Source: Pirellula staleyi DSM 6068 (GTDB lineage Bacteria; Planctomycetota; Planctomycetia; Pirellulales; Pirellulaceae). Taken from it: DNA of 64,000 nt. Under the pieces are notes generated by a model, which was not told the DNA's origin, did no database searches, and saw only the letters and a list, made by a program, of their open reading frames with translations. Location of the stretch: positions 682,001 through 746,000 of the forward strand of contig NC_013720.1 of the NCBI RefSeq assembly GCF_000025185.1, read 5' to 3'. The position numbers and the translations under genes were made by a program. Shown in pieces: positions 44,214 to 54,143 of this stretch (the stretch's first letter is position 1; every line of letters begins with the position of its first letter).

Positions 44214-45227
44214 ATGACTACGATTGATGCCTGGGTAGCAGCGTCGAAGAAATCGAAGTTGACGCGCGAGCAGATCGACCTCGGACCGATCGGCGCGGAA
44301 GAGGTGGAAGTTGCTGTCGAACATTGCGGCATCTGCCACTCCGATCTGTCGGTGCTCAACGACGACTGGGGAGTCTCGTCCTATCCTGCCGTTCTGGGAC
44401 ACGAAGCTGTTGGGCGCGTCACCGCGGTTGGCTCGGCTGCCAAGGGGCTGAAAGTGGGGCAGCGCGTTGGGATCGGCTGGAACTCCGGCAGCTGCATGCA
44501 TTGCCGTCCGTGCAAATCGGGCAAGAATCAGCTTTGCTCGCAAGCGCAGCCTACGATCATCGGCCATCGGGGCGGATTCGCCAGCCACATGCGGGCCCAC
44601 TGGGCCTGGACGATTCCCCTGCCCGAAAACCTCAACGTCGCCGAGTCGGGGCCCCTGCTCTGCGGCGGCATCACCGTGTTCAACCCGATTGCCATGTATG
44701 CCCAACCGACCAGCAGCGTGGGGATTGTGGGGATCGGTGGCCTGGGGCATATGGGAGTGAAATTCGCCGCCGCTTACGGCTGTGAAGTCACAGCATTTAC
44801 GTCGAGCGAAAGCAAGTTCGACGAAGCACGCTCGTTCGGTGCCACGAATGTCGTCTCCAGCCGCGACTCCGCAGCGATCAGCCAACTCGCTGGCAAGCTC
44901 GATCTGCTGATCGTCACCGTGAATGTTTCGCTCGACTGGCCGGCCCTCCTTAGTGCATTGGCCCCCAACGGTCGGCTGCATGTGGTTGGCGCGGTGCTCG
45001 AGCCGATGTCGATCCCCGCCCTGCCGCTGATCTTCGGCCAGAAGAGCATCTCCGGTTCACCCACCGGTTCGCCGGTCGATATGGAAGTGATGCTCGAGTT
45101 CGCTGCTCGTCACAACATCACGCCGCAAACCGAGCACTATCCGATGAGCCAGATCAACGAAGCGTTCGAGCGCCTCGAGTCGGGCAAAGCTCGCTATCGG
45201 ATCATCCTCGATAGCGATTTTAATTAA
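44214..45227 (+). CDS. Zinc-dependent alcohol/aldehyde dehydrogenase
   Basis: The ATG at 44214 (MTTIDAWVAASKKSKL) fits the start of the YahK/Ahr branch of medium-chain dehydrogenases, and the upstream TTG at 44199 is less likely. The product has 337 residues. Catalytic zinc ligands are Cys41 (GICHSD) and His63-Glu64 (LGHEAVG). The structural zinc site is Cys94, 97, 100 and 108 (CMHCRPC, then C). The Rossmann motif GIGGLGHMGVKFA follows. The branch usually reduces aldehydes with NADPH; the residues after the second strand (TSSESK) agree with NADP use but do not prove it. It acts in the cytoplasm. Confidence 0.92.
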   Translation: MTTIDAWVAASKKSKLTREQIDLGPIGAEEVEVAVEHCGICHSDLSVLNDDWGVSSYPAVLGHEAVGRVTAVGSAAKGLKVGQRVGIGWNSGSCMHCRPCKSGKNQLCSQAQPTIIGHRGGFASHMRAHWAWTIPLPENLNVAESGPLLCGGITVFNPIAMYAQPTSSVGIVGIGGLGHMGVKFAAAYGCEVTAFTSSESKFDEARSFGATNVVSSRDSAAISQLAGKLDLLIVTVNVSLDWPALLSALAPNGRLHVVGAVLEPMSIPALPLIFGQKSISGSPTGSPVDMEVMLEFAARHNITPQTEHYPMSQINEAFERLESGKARYRIILDSDFN

Positions 45228-45258
45228 GTAGACCTCCGAGAATCATGAGCTGCTTGAG

Positions 45259-45849
45259 CTACCGAGCAGTCCGGAACAGCTTGGCGGTTCCGAAGCGAAT
45301 CCCTTGCAGGTTGGCTTGCTCGATGGCATGTCGCAGCGGCCGACTGAGGAAGTGATACCCAAACCGAACAGGTCGATAGACCGGCAGCAGATCGAGCTCT
45401 CGGAGCGCCGGGTCGGCCAAGATCGACTGCTCGATTTGCGTGATCGAAAGCGTCGCCTCCCACTCGGGAGTCGGCTGCGGAAGGTGGAGCCAGAAGTAGC
45501 CCGCAATCGGCTGGCGGCGGTGCTCCATCGGCAACGGGTAGTAGCGATGCGGTGGAAGCTTAAACCCTTCCAGGAGTCGGCGAAACCGCTCGCTGATGAT
45601 GAGTCCATACGAAGGGAGTGGCGACGACGGAATCAGGTCGAGCAGTTTGCTTTTGGCCTCGATCATCACGGTATGAAAATCGGGTTCAAAGTCCGCGAGC
45701 CGATCGCCAGGAATCTGACGAACCGAGTTGGGCCCAGCGTAGTCGTACGTTTTCCCCATCGTTTGATGAGGTGGATAGGGACCACCAAACGCCGTGGGAT
45801 CGACGTCGAGCGTCGACCATGGAAACTTCGTCGCGCTGGGACTTTCCAT
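45259..45849 (-). CDS. DUF1629-like (Imm43/MXAN_0049-type) protein
   Basis: The ATG at 45849 has GAGG eight bases upstream and is preferred to the GTG at 45858. The 196-residue protein has no signal peptide. The stretch YGLIISERFRRLLEGFKLPPHRYYPLPM and the ending LRHAIEQANLQGIRFGTAKLF resemble DUF1629-type domains, found in proteins that neutralise polymorphic toxins and in free-standing proteins of unknown role. No toxin gene is next to it, so an immunity role is only inference. It lies between an alcohol dehydrogenase gene, which it faces, and the esterase operon. Confidence 0.6.
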   Translation of the reverse strand: MESPSATKFPWSTLDVDPTAFGGPYPPHQTMGKTYDYAGPNSVRQIPGDRLADFEPDFHTVMIEAKSKLLDLIPSSPLPSYGLIISERFRRLLEGFKLPPHRYYPLPMEHRRQPIAGYFWLHLPQPTPEWEATLSITQIEQSILADPALRELDLLPVYRPVRFGYHFLSRPLRHAIEQANLQGIRFGTAKLFRTAR

Positions 45850-45921
45850 CGATGCCACCTCGCGAAATAAGACTCGCCGAGCCCAAGCTGGCGAGTCGTC
45901 GATTCCGGTCCTCAGCGAGGG

Positions 45922-47299
<1,378 letters not shown>

Positions 47300-47312
47300 G
47301 GTGCTCTTCTAG

Positions 47313-47350
47313 TTCATACGTTTACGTACGTTCCATCATATAATGTACCT
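47313..47350 (-). promoter_or_regulatory. Candidate promoter/operator of the MarR-esterase operon
   Basis: On the minus strand a TATATG hexamer (about 47337-47342) is followed by a palindromic stretch with ACGTACGT at about 47324-47331 and a related CGTATG word, before the ATG at 47299. Position between promoter and gene fits autoregulation by MarR. Confidence 0.35.
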
Positions 47351-47475
47351 GAAAAGACTCGTAAATACAATCAAAGTGCGCAGGCATACGATCAAACCGA
47401 GAGCTTAGAGCACTTTCGGCCTCCAGGTGAAGAGGGTTTTGGGGTGTATTTCCCGCGAAATACGTATGCCTGGAT

Positions 47476-48354
47476 TTAAGTCGCTGGCAACTGCCGCCGC
47501 GTGCGAAAGGCGTGGATCTCGGAGAAACTCAGAAGACGCGTTTGCGACAGGCAGGCATGGCCGGGGAGATGTAACTCGAAAGCGAGCGTCCCATCGGTCG
47601 TTTCCCAAACGGTATTCTCGTGCGCTTTGCCCCCGATGATCCACCAGATTCGCTCGCCTGCAAGTCCACTCGGCTGCGTGAGCGCGGGATAATCGTCGCG
47701 CATCACCCGCACGAGCGCTGCGAGATCGAGTGGTGGAAGTTTCTTCCACTGAGCCAGCGTCAGCAGTTTCTCGATCGCAGGCTCGCTCCAAGGGCGAAGC
47801 GCAGTGGCCACGGCAATGCGTTCCCACTGCGAAGGGAGACGCAGCAAGATCGCTACATCGTCGTGCGTTAAAAGCTGCCGCGCGTGATAGAGCACGATCT
47901 CGGCGTGCCGCGCGGCGACCATCCCGAGCAGCGACGACGCTTGCTCGCGCCACACCGGCCGGAGCAGCAGTTGCTCGAGCTTGCGCGCGTCGTCACTTCC
48001 GCACGCCTGGGCGAGTCGCGAAAAAAGCTCTTCCCCCAGCGTGCCAAAAGCGACGGCTGCAAAACCGACAGGCCTGCGCCGCAAACTCAGTTCCGCATCG
48101 TGAAAGAGTTTGCATAGCTGATCGACATCGAGCTGATCCTTGCAAAAATCGAGTGCCAGAATCGCGCCGGTCGCCACTTCGATCTGATCGTCAGGCACGA
48201 GCGCAACCAGCGCCGCACACGCTTCGTGCTGCTGATCGGCCCGCAGCGTATCGATCCAGAGCTTGACGTTATCGAGCGCATCGGTGGCCTCGCGCGCATC
48301 AGCATACGGCCCCACTCTTCCCAGCAACCGCTCGCGAACTTCGGATAGATTCAT
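47476..48354 (-). CDS. HEAT-like helical repeat protein, unknown function
   Basis: The ATG at 48354 (MNLSEVRERLLGRVGPY) gives 292 residues and removes a Cys-rich, unlikely N-terminal extension. The first 220 residues are almost wholly helical with leucine/alanine spacing of HEAT-type pairs: DQQHEACAALVALVPDDQIEVATGAILAL, VGFAAVAFGTLGEELFSRL, and QWERIAVATAL. The last 70 residues are mixed (AGERIWWIIGGKAHENTVWETT, FELHLPGHACLSQTRLLSFSEIHAF) and may form a small sheet domain. No catalytic motif is visible; protein binding is the likely role. It is cytoplasmic. Confidence 0.72.
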   Translation of the reverse strand: MNLSEVRERLLGRVGPYADAREATDALDNVKLWIDTLRADQQHEACAALVALVPDDQIEVATGAILALDFCKDQLDVDQLCKLFHDAELSLRRRPVGFAAVAFGTLGEELFSRLAQACGSDDARKLEQLLLRPVWREQASSLLGMVAARHAEIVLYHARQLLTHDDVAILLRLPSQWERIAVATALRPWSEPAIEKLLTLAQWKKLPPLDLAALVRVMRDDYPALTQPSGLAGERIWWIIGGKAHENTVWETTDGTLAFELHLPGHACLSQTRLLSFSEIHAFRTRRQLPAT

Positions 48355-48495
48355 CGAAGCGACACCCTGCGATGCATCGCATGAAGGAAGTGCAGTTATG
48401 AAGTGGAGACACAATCGTGCGGTTCACGAGCCGCTACGACCACTCAGCGCGACAACTGAGGGTCGTACCCATATCGATCCGGCACATCGCGAGCA

Positions 48496-49056
48496 TTAAC
48501 TGCGGCGTTTGGGGCCACTTTTTACGAAGTCGCGGCGCTTGAGTTTTACCATGCGACCATCGGGATGATGCCAGACGATCCCTTCGATTTCGCGACCTAT
48601 CAGATAGTCGCGCAGACCCGCAAAATCGCGTGGCGCATCGTCGAGACGATCTTGACCATGCGGAACGAGCTGATGCGTTTCAAATCGATCGGGGTTCCGC
48701 TGAATCTTGGGGCCCACCAGTTCGTAGGTTCCATCAGGCAGAGCGGCTGATGCCGCCAGCGCTTCGCGATGCCATCGATCGTCGGGGCCATCTCCGACCG
48801 GCACCCAGCCGGGCCAATGGCCGGTCAATGTGTCTGGGTCTTGCGTCGGCTCAAAGTTCGGAGGAGGCGTTTTGCCAGCTTGGGCGTCGTAGCGTTTGTA
48901 AAGCTTGCCCTCGCGCATCAGACAACAGGTGCCGTCGTACTTGCGAGTCGCAATCCCCTCGCCTGCGAGGACCCAAGCAGCCTCGGGAACCACTTCGTCA
49001 CGCACCAAACGATCCGTCTCGTAATTACGCTGAAACAGCGTCACTATCTTGCGCAT
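48496..49056 (-). CDS. RNA ligase-like nucleotidyltransferase (DUF5565)
   Basis: The 186-residue protein carries the core of covalent nucleotidyltransferases. Motif I is KYDG with the adenylate-accepting Lys39, followed by TCCLMREGKLYKRYDA. LPDGTYELVGPKIQ resembles motif III with its Glu, EIEGIVWHHPDG is motif IV, and VKLKRRDF is motif V. This fits the RNA-ligase-like family DUF5565. It lacks any C-terminal or phosphatase/kinase domain, so it is a minimal ligase. Joining of broken RNA ends in repair is the likely role, unproven. It stands alone between a HEAT-like gene and a divergent DUF2459 gene. Confidence 0.83.
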   Translation of the reverse strand: MRKIVTLFQRNYETDRLVRDEVVPEAAWVLAGEGIATRKYDGTCCLMREGKLYKRYDAQAGKTPPPNFEPTQDPDTLTGHWPGWVPVGDGPDDRWHREALAASAALPDGTYELVGPKIQRNPDRFETHQLVPHGQDRLDDAPRDFAGLRDYLIGREIEGIVWHHPDGRMVKLKRRDFVKSGPKRRS

Positions 49057-49342
49057 CGGTCGAATCTCCGTCTGGAATCCGGGTTTTCGTCACAAGGTCC
49101 AAGACCTACCTGAGTCTCCGAAAGTTCGCGCCCAAGGCTTACGAATGACAGGAACTCTATTTCTAGAGGGCAGCTTATTTTTTGCCAGCGGCTGCTACGT
49201 CTTATTTTGCAAGTTCTTCAGCGCCACAAGTACAGCCAAGCAGACGCGAAAACTCCGCAGAATCACCCAGGTTTTCGCCATTTGAGGAATATTCTTCGCT
49301 CTTAGGTGCTCTCTAGTTTGGTCGACCTGGGAGGCGACGAGG

Positions 49343-50041
49343 ATGAATGTGCGCGTACTTTTGCGGATCGTTCTCGGCGGCGCGCGACGCGTACTGAAAT
49401 GGTCGCTGCTCGGCTTGGCCGTCTACCTGCTCGTCATCGCCGTGGGGCTGATCCCGGTCAACAATCACTTCACTCCGACAGAAAATGGGATTGAGATCTT
49501 GGTGATCTCCAATGCAGTGCATGCCGATCTGGTGATGCCAGTCCGGACCGACGTGATCGACTGGTCCGAGGAGTTCGACCCGCACTGTTTTCCTGCGGAG
49601 ACCAGCCACCTTTCGCATGTGGCGATTGGCTGGGGAGATCGAGGCTTCTTTCTCGAAACGCCGACCTGGGCCGATCTGAAAGTATCGACCGCTGCCCACG
49701 CGCTGCTGTGGCCCTCGCAGAGCTGTTTGCATGTCGGCTACACGAGACCCGAGTATCTGGGCCAGGCAGCGTCGGTGAGGATCTCACGCGATCAGTATCG
49801 CCAACTTGTCGCGTTCATTCGCCAATCAGCGGCACGCGACAGCGAGGGGCGTTATCGACACATCGAAGGCTATGCTTACGGCCCAAGCGATGCGTTTTTC
49901 GATGCCAATGGAAGCTATCATTTGCTGAGCACTTGCAACTCCTGGGTCGGTCGCGCCCTCCGCTCCGCGGAAGTCCGCACCCCCTGGCAATCCTCGTGGC
50001 CCCAAACCCCGCTGCTTTATTTGCCAGTGGAGGGTGAGTAA
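49343..50041 (+). CDS. DUF2459 (TIGR02117-type) membrane-anchored protein
   Basis: The start ATG 49343 has GGGAGG eight bases before it. The 232-residue protein has one N-terminal membrane segment (SLLGLAVYLLVIAVGLIPV), then a domain with GIEILVISNAVHADLVMP, HLSHVAIGWGDRGFFLETPTW, SCLHVGYT, and a final HLLSTCNSWVGRALRSA. The conserved His in HADL and Cys in TCNSW suggest a papain-like arrangement resembling NlpC/P60-type enzymes, but the function of DUF2459 is unknown. The domain should lie on the outer side of the membrane. The next gene downstream is of foreign composition. Confidence 0.83.
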   Translation: MNVRVLLRIVLGGARRVLKWSLLGLAVYLLVIAVGLIPVNNHFTPTENGIEILVISNAVHADLVMPVRTDVIDWSEEFDPHCFPAETSHLSHVAIGWGDRGFFLETPTWADLKVSTAAHALLWPSQSCLHVGYTRPEYLGQAASVRISRDQYRQLVAFIRQSAARDSEGRYRHIEGYAYGPSDAFFDANGSYHLLSTCNSWVGRALRSAEVRTPWQSSWPQTPLLYLPVEGE

Positions 50042-50128
50042 GGGAAAGAGGGTAAAACCTCTAATATGCACTTACAATAACATAAGAACTGTTCGCTAAT
50101 GCTGATTTCACGACTGGAAAGGGAGTGC

Positions 50129-51223
50129 ATGTCCCCAGGCAAGGAATATTACGTCAAACAGTTGGCAACCGTGAAAGAAAAGCGGAGTCAACTAGGCAGC
50201 GACAGCCCAATATCGAATGCGTTGACAGACGAGCTACTAGACGGCATTGCCAATTTCATTAACGCAACACCATTACATGAAATTAGCTACTCCAGATGGC
50301 CGCTAACCTATAGCTACTGCTGTGCGCTTTCAATCAATCAGCTTCGTGAGTTTAACGACGATATTTGCTTAGTCCTTTCAAAATGCAAAAGCAAAAGCGA
50401 TCGAAAGAGACTTGTTGGATTCCTTTCACATCGAGCAGACAAGGACGAAGACAAGGACAACACTCTTGGAGTATGGTTTGGCGAACATTTTGATATCTGG
50501 ACAAAAGCTAATGCCATCCGAAGTGGACTCGGCGTAGTTTTTGACGAGAAATTACCGAGTTCAAAAAAGAATAACGATATATCAGTTATAATTAATGATC
50601 GAAAAATCCGCCTCGAGTCGACAGTGATATCGGAAGCCAAGGACATAAGGCAAGCATGGAATACCTTTCGAGAGCAGCGGAAGCGAAGCTCAGTCCCGAG
50701 CACCCAAGGACTTACCGTCGAGGAATTGCGAAAACTGCAAGGCCCTAGTCTTTATACTTCGGTAGTGCGAATCTACAGAAAAGTATTCGACAAACTCGCC
50801 AGGAAATTCAATCCGATCAAGAGTCAGCTCAGTGAGTCTTCGCCAAACATACTTCTACTCTCATGTACAAAGACAAGTAGGATCGCAAATTCAAAAGCTG
50901 TGGATTGGGCACTAAATGAGCTTTTTCGAATCTATCCCGACCTCTCTTCAATGTGTAGCGAATTGCCCGACTGGAGTGTCAACTTCCCAAAATGGCTAAA
51001 AACAGAGGTTTTTCAAGACCAAGAGGTTGATGAAGCCAATTGGAGTAGGTATGAGGCATTGCGTGATGCTATCAGGAAAATCAGCGGCGTACTTGTTTTC
51101 AACGGTAATGAGCTATGTCACTCTAGAATCAACTACAATGCTCTTCCAAAGTGCCTTGTAAGCCATGAGGAGATGCTGCGGACCGAAAGAATTTTTACCA
51201 ATTGTTCAGACTATCTTCCTTAA
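50129..51223 (+). CDS. AT-rich foreign gene, possible PD-(D/E)xK-type nuclease
   Basis: The ATG at 50129 is preceded by AAAGGGAG about five bases away and is preferred to the ATG at 50099. The product has 364 residues. Codon use and base composition are clearly more AT-rich than all neighbours, with frequent AAA, ATA and TTT, so the gene is probably acquired. I recognise no named family. Residues of about 115-170 show EHFDIWTKANAI, then NNDISVIINDRKIRLESTVISEAKD, which resembles the D...E-x-(K/T) core of PD-(D/E)xK restriction-type nucleases with Asp150 and Glu163, but the usual Lys is Thr. The end (ISGVLVFNGNELCHSRINYNAL) resembles the tail of similar unnamed proteins. A nuclease or defence role is inference only. 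Confidence 0.7.
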   Translation: MSPGKEYYVKQLATVKEKRSQLGSDSPISNALTDELLDGIANFINATPLHEISYSRWPLTYSYCCALSINQLREFNDDICLVLSKCKSKSDRKRLVGFLSHRADKDEDKDNTLGVWFGEHFDIWTKANAIRSGLGVVFDEKLPSSKKNNDISVIINDRKIRLESTVISEAKDIRQAWNTFREQRKRSSVPSTQGLTVEELRKLQGPSLYTSVVRIYRKVFDKLARKFNPIKSQLSESSPNILLLSCTKTSRIANSKAVDWALNELFRIYPDLSSMCSELPDWSVNFPKWLKTEVFQDQEVDEANWSRYEALRDAIRKISGVLVFNGNELCHSRINYNALPKCLVSHEEMLRTERIFTNCSDYLP

Positions 51224-51243
51224 TGCCGGCTTCGGGTTAGCCA

Positions 51244-51279
51244 ACCTACGGGAGGCAGGCGGGAGCCTGCCCTACACAA
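51244..51279. repeat. Short GC-rich palindromic repeat
   Basis: CTACGGGAGGCAGGCGGGAGCC-type sequence forms a hairpin (GGCAGGC with GCCTGCC). It resembles intergenic palindromes spread over planctomycete genomes. It lies right after the AT-rich gene and may mark an insertion boundary. Confidence 0.4.
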
Positions 51280-51298
51280 ATGACCAAGGCGCATGAAA

Positions 51299-51332
51299 AA
51301 GGCCAGTAGAACTGGGGAGTGCTACTGGCCTT
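51299..51332 (-). terminator. Intrinsic terminator of the desaturase gene
   Basis: AAGGCCAGTAG (51299-51309) pairs perfectly with CTACTGGCCTT (51322-51332). On the minus strand the stem is followed by TTTTT. It lies 65 bases after the desaturase stop at 51397. Confidence 0.7.
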
Positions 51333-51396
51333 CAAGGTTTTAGGTGGCAGCTTCAGCTATTCAGTAGCTGAAGCATACTAGGGAGCTGGGCTCGCA

Positions 51397-52407
51397 CTAG
51401 GCGGGCTTTTCGCCGCGGCGGCGGTAGTTAACGATGTCCCAAGCAAGGCCGGTGAATTTCAGCACGCGGATGGCTTGGTAGGTGATGTCGAATTCCCACC
51501 ACTGATGGCCGTGAACAGCCATGCGTGGGTAGGCGTGGTGGTTGTTGTGCCAGCCTTCGCCGTAGGCCACGATGGCGACCCACCAGTTGTTGCGGCTGTC
51601 GTCGGTGGTTTCGTAGTTGCGATAGCCGAACATGTGGCTGGCCGAGTTCACGAACCACGTGGCGTGCAGCACGCCGACGAGTCGCAGAACCACGCCGTAG
51701 ACCAGGAACGACATCCCCATGTAGTGGCCGCCGATCAGGTAGCCCAGACCGTAGAACACAGCTCCGCTGACGAACTGAATCGGCAGGAAGAGGTTCGAGA
51801 TCAGGACGAGGCCTGGGTCTTTGAGCATGTCGGGAACCCACTTCTCGAGGTGAGCTCTGTGCTGAGCTGGTGGACGGGTGACCGTCAGCCACTGAGCGTG
51901 GCTCCACCAAGCTCCATCGTGTGGCGAGTGAGGATCGCCTTCTTTATCGCTGAAGGCGTGATGTTCGCGGTGGTTGGCAACCCAGTCGAGGGCCGAGCCT
52001 TCGCCAGCGAGTCCGCCGATGACCGCGAGGGTCCATTTCACAATCGGATAGGTTTTGAAACCGGTGTGCGTCAGCAAACGATGGAAGCCCATGCAGATGC
52101 CGAGGCTGCCAGTCATCCAGTGCATGACGAAGAAAGCGGCCAGACCAGCCCAGCTGAAGTAGAACGGAGCTGCGAGGGCTCCGATGTGCAGCAGCACCAG
52201 CCAGGTGCAAGCGGCCCAGTTATAGGAGGTGCGTTCGCCAATGCGATCGCGCTTCTTGGGAGCTTCGGCCTGCTTGCGTTCTTGACGCTCGCGGACGGCA
52301 GCATCTTTTTTCTTTTGACGCTTGATCGCCAACTTGCGGAGCTTCGGTGGCAAGCTCAGCGTATCCACACCGTCGATAAGGTCGTTTTCTGACGTAACAG
52401 TCGCCAC
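51397..52407 (-). CDS. Acyl-CoA/acyl-lipid delta-9-type fatty acid desaturase
   Basis: The GTG at 52407 has AGGAA eight bases upstream and gives 336 residues. The 147-residue upstream open extension has no protein character. After a charged N-terminus of about 60 residues rich in Lys and Arg come four membrane segments and the three histidine boxes of membrane di-iron desaturases: HRLLTH (109-114), HREHH (146-150) and HNNHH (287-291). It introduces a double bond into a fatty acyl chain, probably at delta-9, in the cytoplasmic membrane, using oxygen and an external electron donor. The long GC-rich leader may hold control sites. A terminator follows. Confidence 0.93.
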   Translation of the reverse strand: MATVTSENDLIDGVDTLSLPPKLRKLAIKRQKKKDAAVRERQERKQAEAPKKRDRIGERTSYNWAACTWLVLLHIGALAAPFYFSWAGLAAFFVMHWMTGSLGICMGFHRLLTHTGFKTYPIVKWTLAVIGGLAGEGSALDWVANHREHHAFSDKEGDPHSPHDGAWWSHAQWLTVTRPPAQHRAHLEKWVPDMLKDPGLVLISNLFLPIQFVSGAVFYGLGYLIGGHYMGMSFLVYGVVLRLVGVLHATWFVNSASHMFGYRNYETTDDSRNNWWVAIVAYGEGWHNNHHAYPRMAVHGHQWWEFDITYQAIRVLKFTGLAWDIVNYRRRGEKPA

Positions 52408-52850
52408 GTTGTAGTTTCCTGCGAGAAAGTATTTCCAGCCGCTCTCGGTCGACCTAAGCCTTGGGGAAACCGAGTCACGTGAGCAGCTGATACCAATCGG
52501 CGAGCTACGCAGCGTGTTGCAAGCGATGCACTTGTCTGGTGCATGTTGGGGATTGTAGGAGCCATCGGCGGGGCAAGAGTATTCGTAGCGCTTGGGGGTG
52601 GTAATAGTTATGTAACGAGCGTTACCAGCCACCCCTAAAACAGCGCAAACCCTTCCACAACAGCGACTTACAAACAACACGCCGGCGGGCAAGCATCGCC
52701 GGAAACTTCCGAGAAAACTCTTGCAAGCCACGTTTTGGGCTTGGCGAGGTGCGCGAGAAATGGCGTGCGATCGACTGTGCACCCCACGAAAGAACGCGCG
52801 ACAGTTAGGTGGGCGAAAATCGTCGCGCGGCAAACTCGTGCAGCGCAAGC
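52408..52850. other. Upstream region of the desaturase gene
   Basis: It is an open frame in continuation of the desaturase but encodes a sequence rich in Cys, Arg and Ser without any family pattern, so I regard it as non-coding leader plus promoter region. No hairpin of note was seen. Confidence 0.5.
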
Positions 52851-54023
52851 TTATTTCGCCGCTGGTTTGATCTCGAAATCGATCGTGATGAACTTCTGAT
52901 CGATCACGCGATCGAGTGGTCGCAGCTCGTCGACCTCAAACGCCTTGCCAAGCTGATTGCCAGCGAGGTCCTCGAGCACCGTATCGATTCGCAGCTGATA
53001 CGCTCCAGCGGGCCAAGGGCGACGCGGAACGAGTTTCCAAATTCGGTCGTCATTCTCGAGGCAGATGACGCCAGGAACCGGCTCGCCATCGGGACCGAGC
53101 ACTTCAATGGTTCGCTGCAAAAGCGCGTGATCCATCGAACGATCAAACTGCAACTTCAGCGGAAGCTGGGACATCGCTTCCAGCGGCTCGAGCTTCCATG
53201 ACTTATGGTCGACCGCCGTTCGAATCGGCTCGACGATTTCGAAACTCTTTTCGTAGCTGCTGACCAGAGGCCGACCATGGGCATCGAGCAGCCCGCGATC
53301 GATTACGAGTTTATACCTGTTGCCGACTTCGAACACCGGGCCGATGATCTCGCGCGGGGCAACACCCTGCTTGATACGACCGGGATCGACGAGCAGTGTC
53401 AGCCGCTGCTGAGCCCCGTCCCAAAACTCTTCCCCGATTTCGAGGAACGGTTCGACGATCACTTCTCCTTGGGCGTCGAGCAAACGGACATGCTTGTAGA
53501 CATCCCCCCGGCTCATTGCGCCGCTGAAGTGAACATAGAACTTCAGCTGATTTTCGGGGAGCTTATCGGCCGTCGGATAGACCTGACTGACGCTCGAGCG
53601 CGCGGGAAGTTTTTTCGCATCGGTAGTGATGGTTTTGGTGATCGATTCGCCGGTGCCGAGTAGATCGAGTCGCAGTGTCGCACGAAATGCTTGCCCGGCG
53701 CGAAGCGGATAGATGGGAACCAGTTCAAGACCGGACTCTGTCGCGATTACCTTGGCACCGACATTCGGGAGCGGCTGTTTCGCCGCAGGATCGATGATGG
53801 CGAGCGAGAACAAGTCGCCAAGCTTGCCACCCGCTTTTTCAAACGCCACGATTTTCCGCACATCGAGCGGCTCGGCACGCACCACCATTGCGCTGTCGTC
53901 GAAAGATTTTCCGAGCAGAATCTCGGTGGGTGAATCTTCGCCGCGCAGCGCCGCAGCGATCGAGAGAGCAAAGATCAGCGTGCTGCAAAGTCCCCAGCAG
54001 AACATAGCGATGCGACGGTTCAC
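52851..54023 (-). CDS. Secreted beta-sandwich protein (Ig/SbsA-like domains)
   Basis: The GTG at 54023 follows TAGGAG by seven bases, so it is preferred to a TTG/ATG further upstream or the internal ATG six codons later. The 390-residue protein has a signal peptide (FCWGLCSTLIFALSIAAALRG). The mature part looks like three or four beta-sandwich domains of the SbsA/bacterial Ig type: LRAGQAFRATLRLDLLG, ENQLKFYVHFSGAMSRGDVYKHVRLLDAQG, and LPLKLQFDRSMDHALLQRTIEVLGPDGEPV. The phrase FDRSMDHAL is the usual start of such domains. A structural or adhesive role at the cell surface is likely. Confidence 0.75.
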   Translation of the reverse strand: MNRRIAMFCWGLCSTLIFALSIAAALRGEDSPTEILLGKSFDDSAMVVRAEPLDVRKIVAFEKAGGKLGDLFSLAIIDPAAKQPLPNVGAKVIATESGLELVPIYPLRAGQAFRATLRLDLLGTGESITKTITTDAKKLPARSSVSQVYPTADKLPENQLKFYVHFSGAMSRGDVYKHVRLLDAQGEVIVEPFLEIGEEFWDGAQQRLTLLVDPGRIKQGVAPREIIGPVFEVGNRYKLVIDRGLLDAHGRPLVSSYEKSFEIVEPIRTAVDHKSWKLEPLEAMSQLPLKLQFDRSMDHALLQRTIEVLGPDGEPVPGVICLENDDRIWKLVPRRPWPAGAYQLRIDTVLEDLAGNQLGKAFEVDELRPLDRVIDQKFITIDFEIKPAAK

Positions 54024-54143
54024 AGGCGCGCTCCTACAGTGCAAGCTCGGTTAGCGCAAAACAGAAGGCCTCAAGCAAAAAGCTACGCGACAGCCGATCG
54101 CCATCGCGTAGCAAGGATTTGCCAGGTAGTGTCTTCGTGCCGA

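Noticed and set aside
52408-52848. N-terminal extension of the desaturase by 147 codons
   Set aside because: The translated part is Cys/Arg/Ser-rich without family similarity, and a GTG with a ribosome binding site at 52407 gives the normal length.
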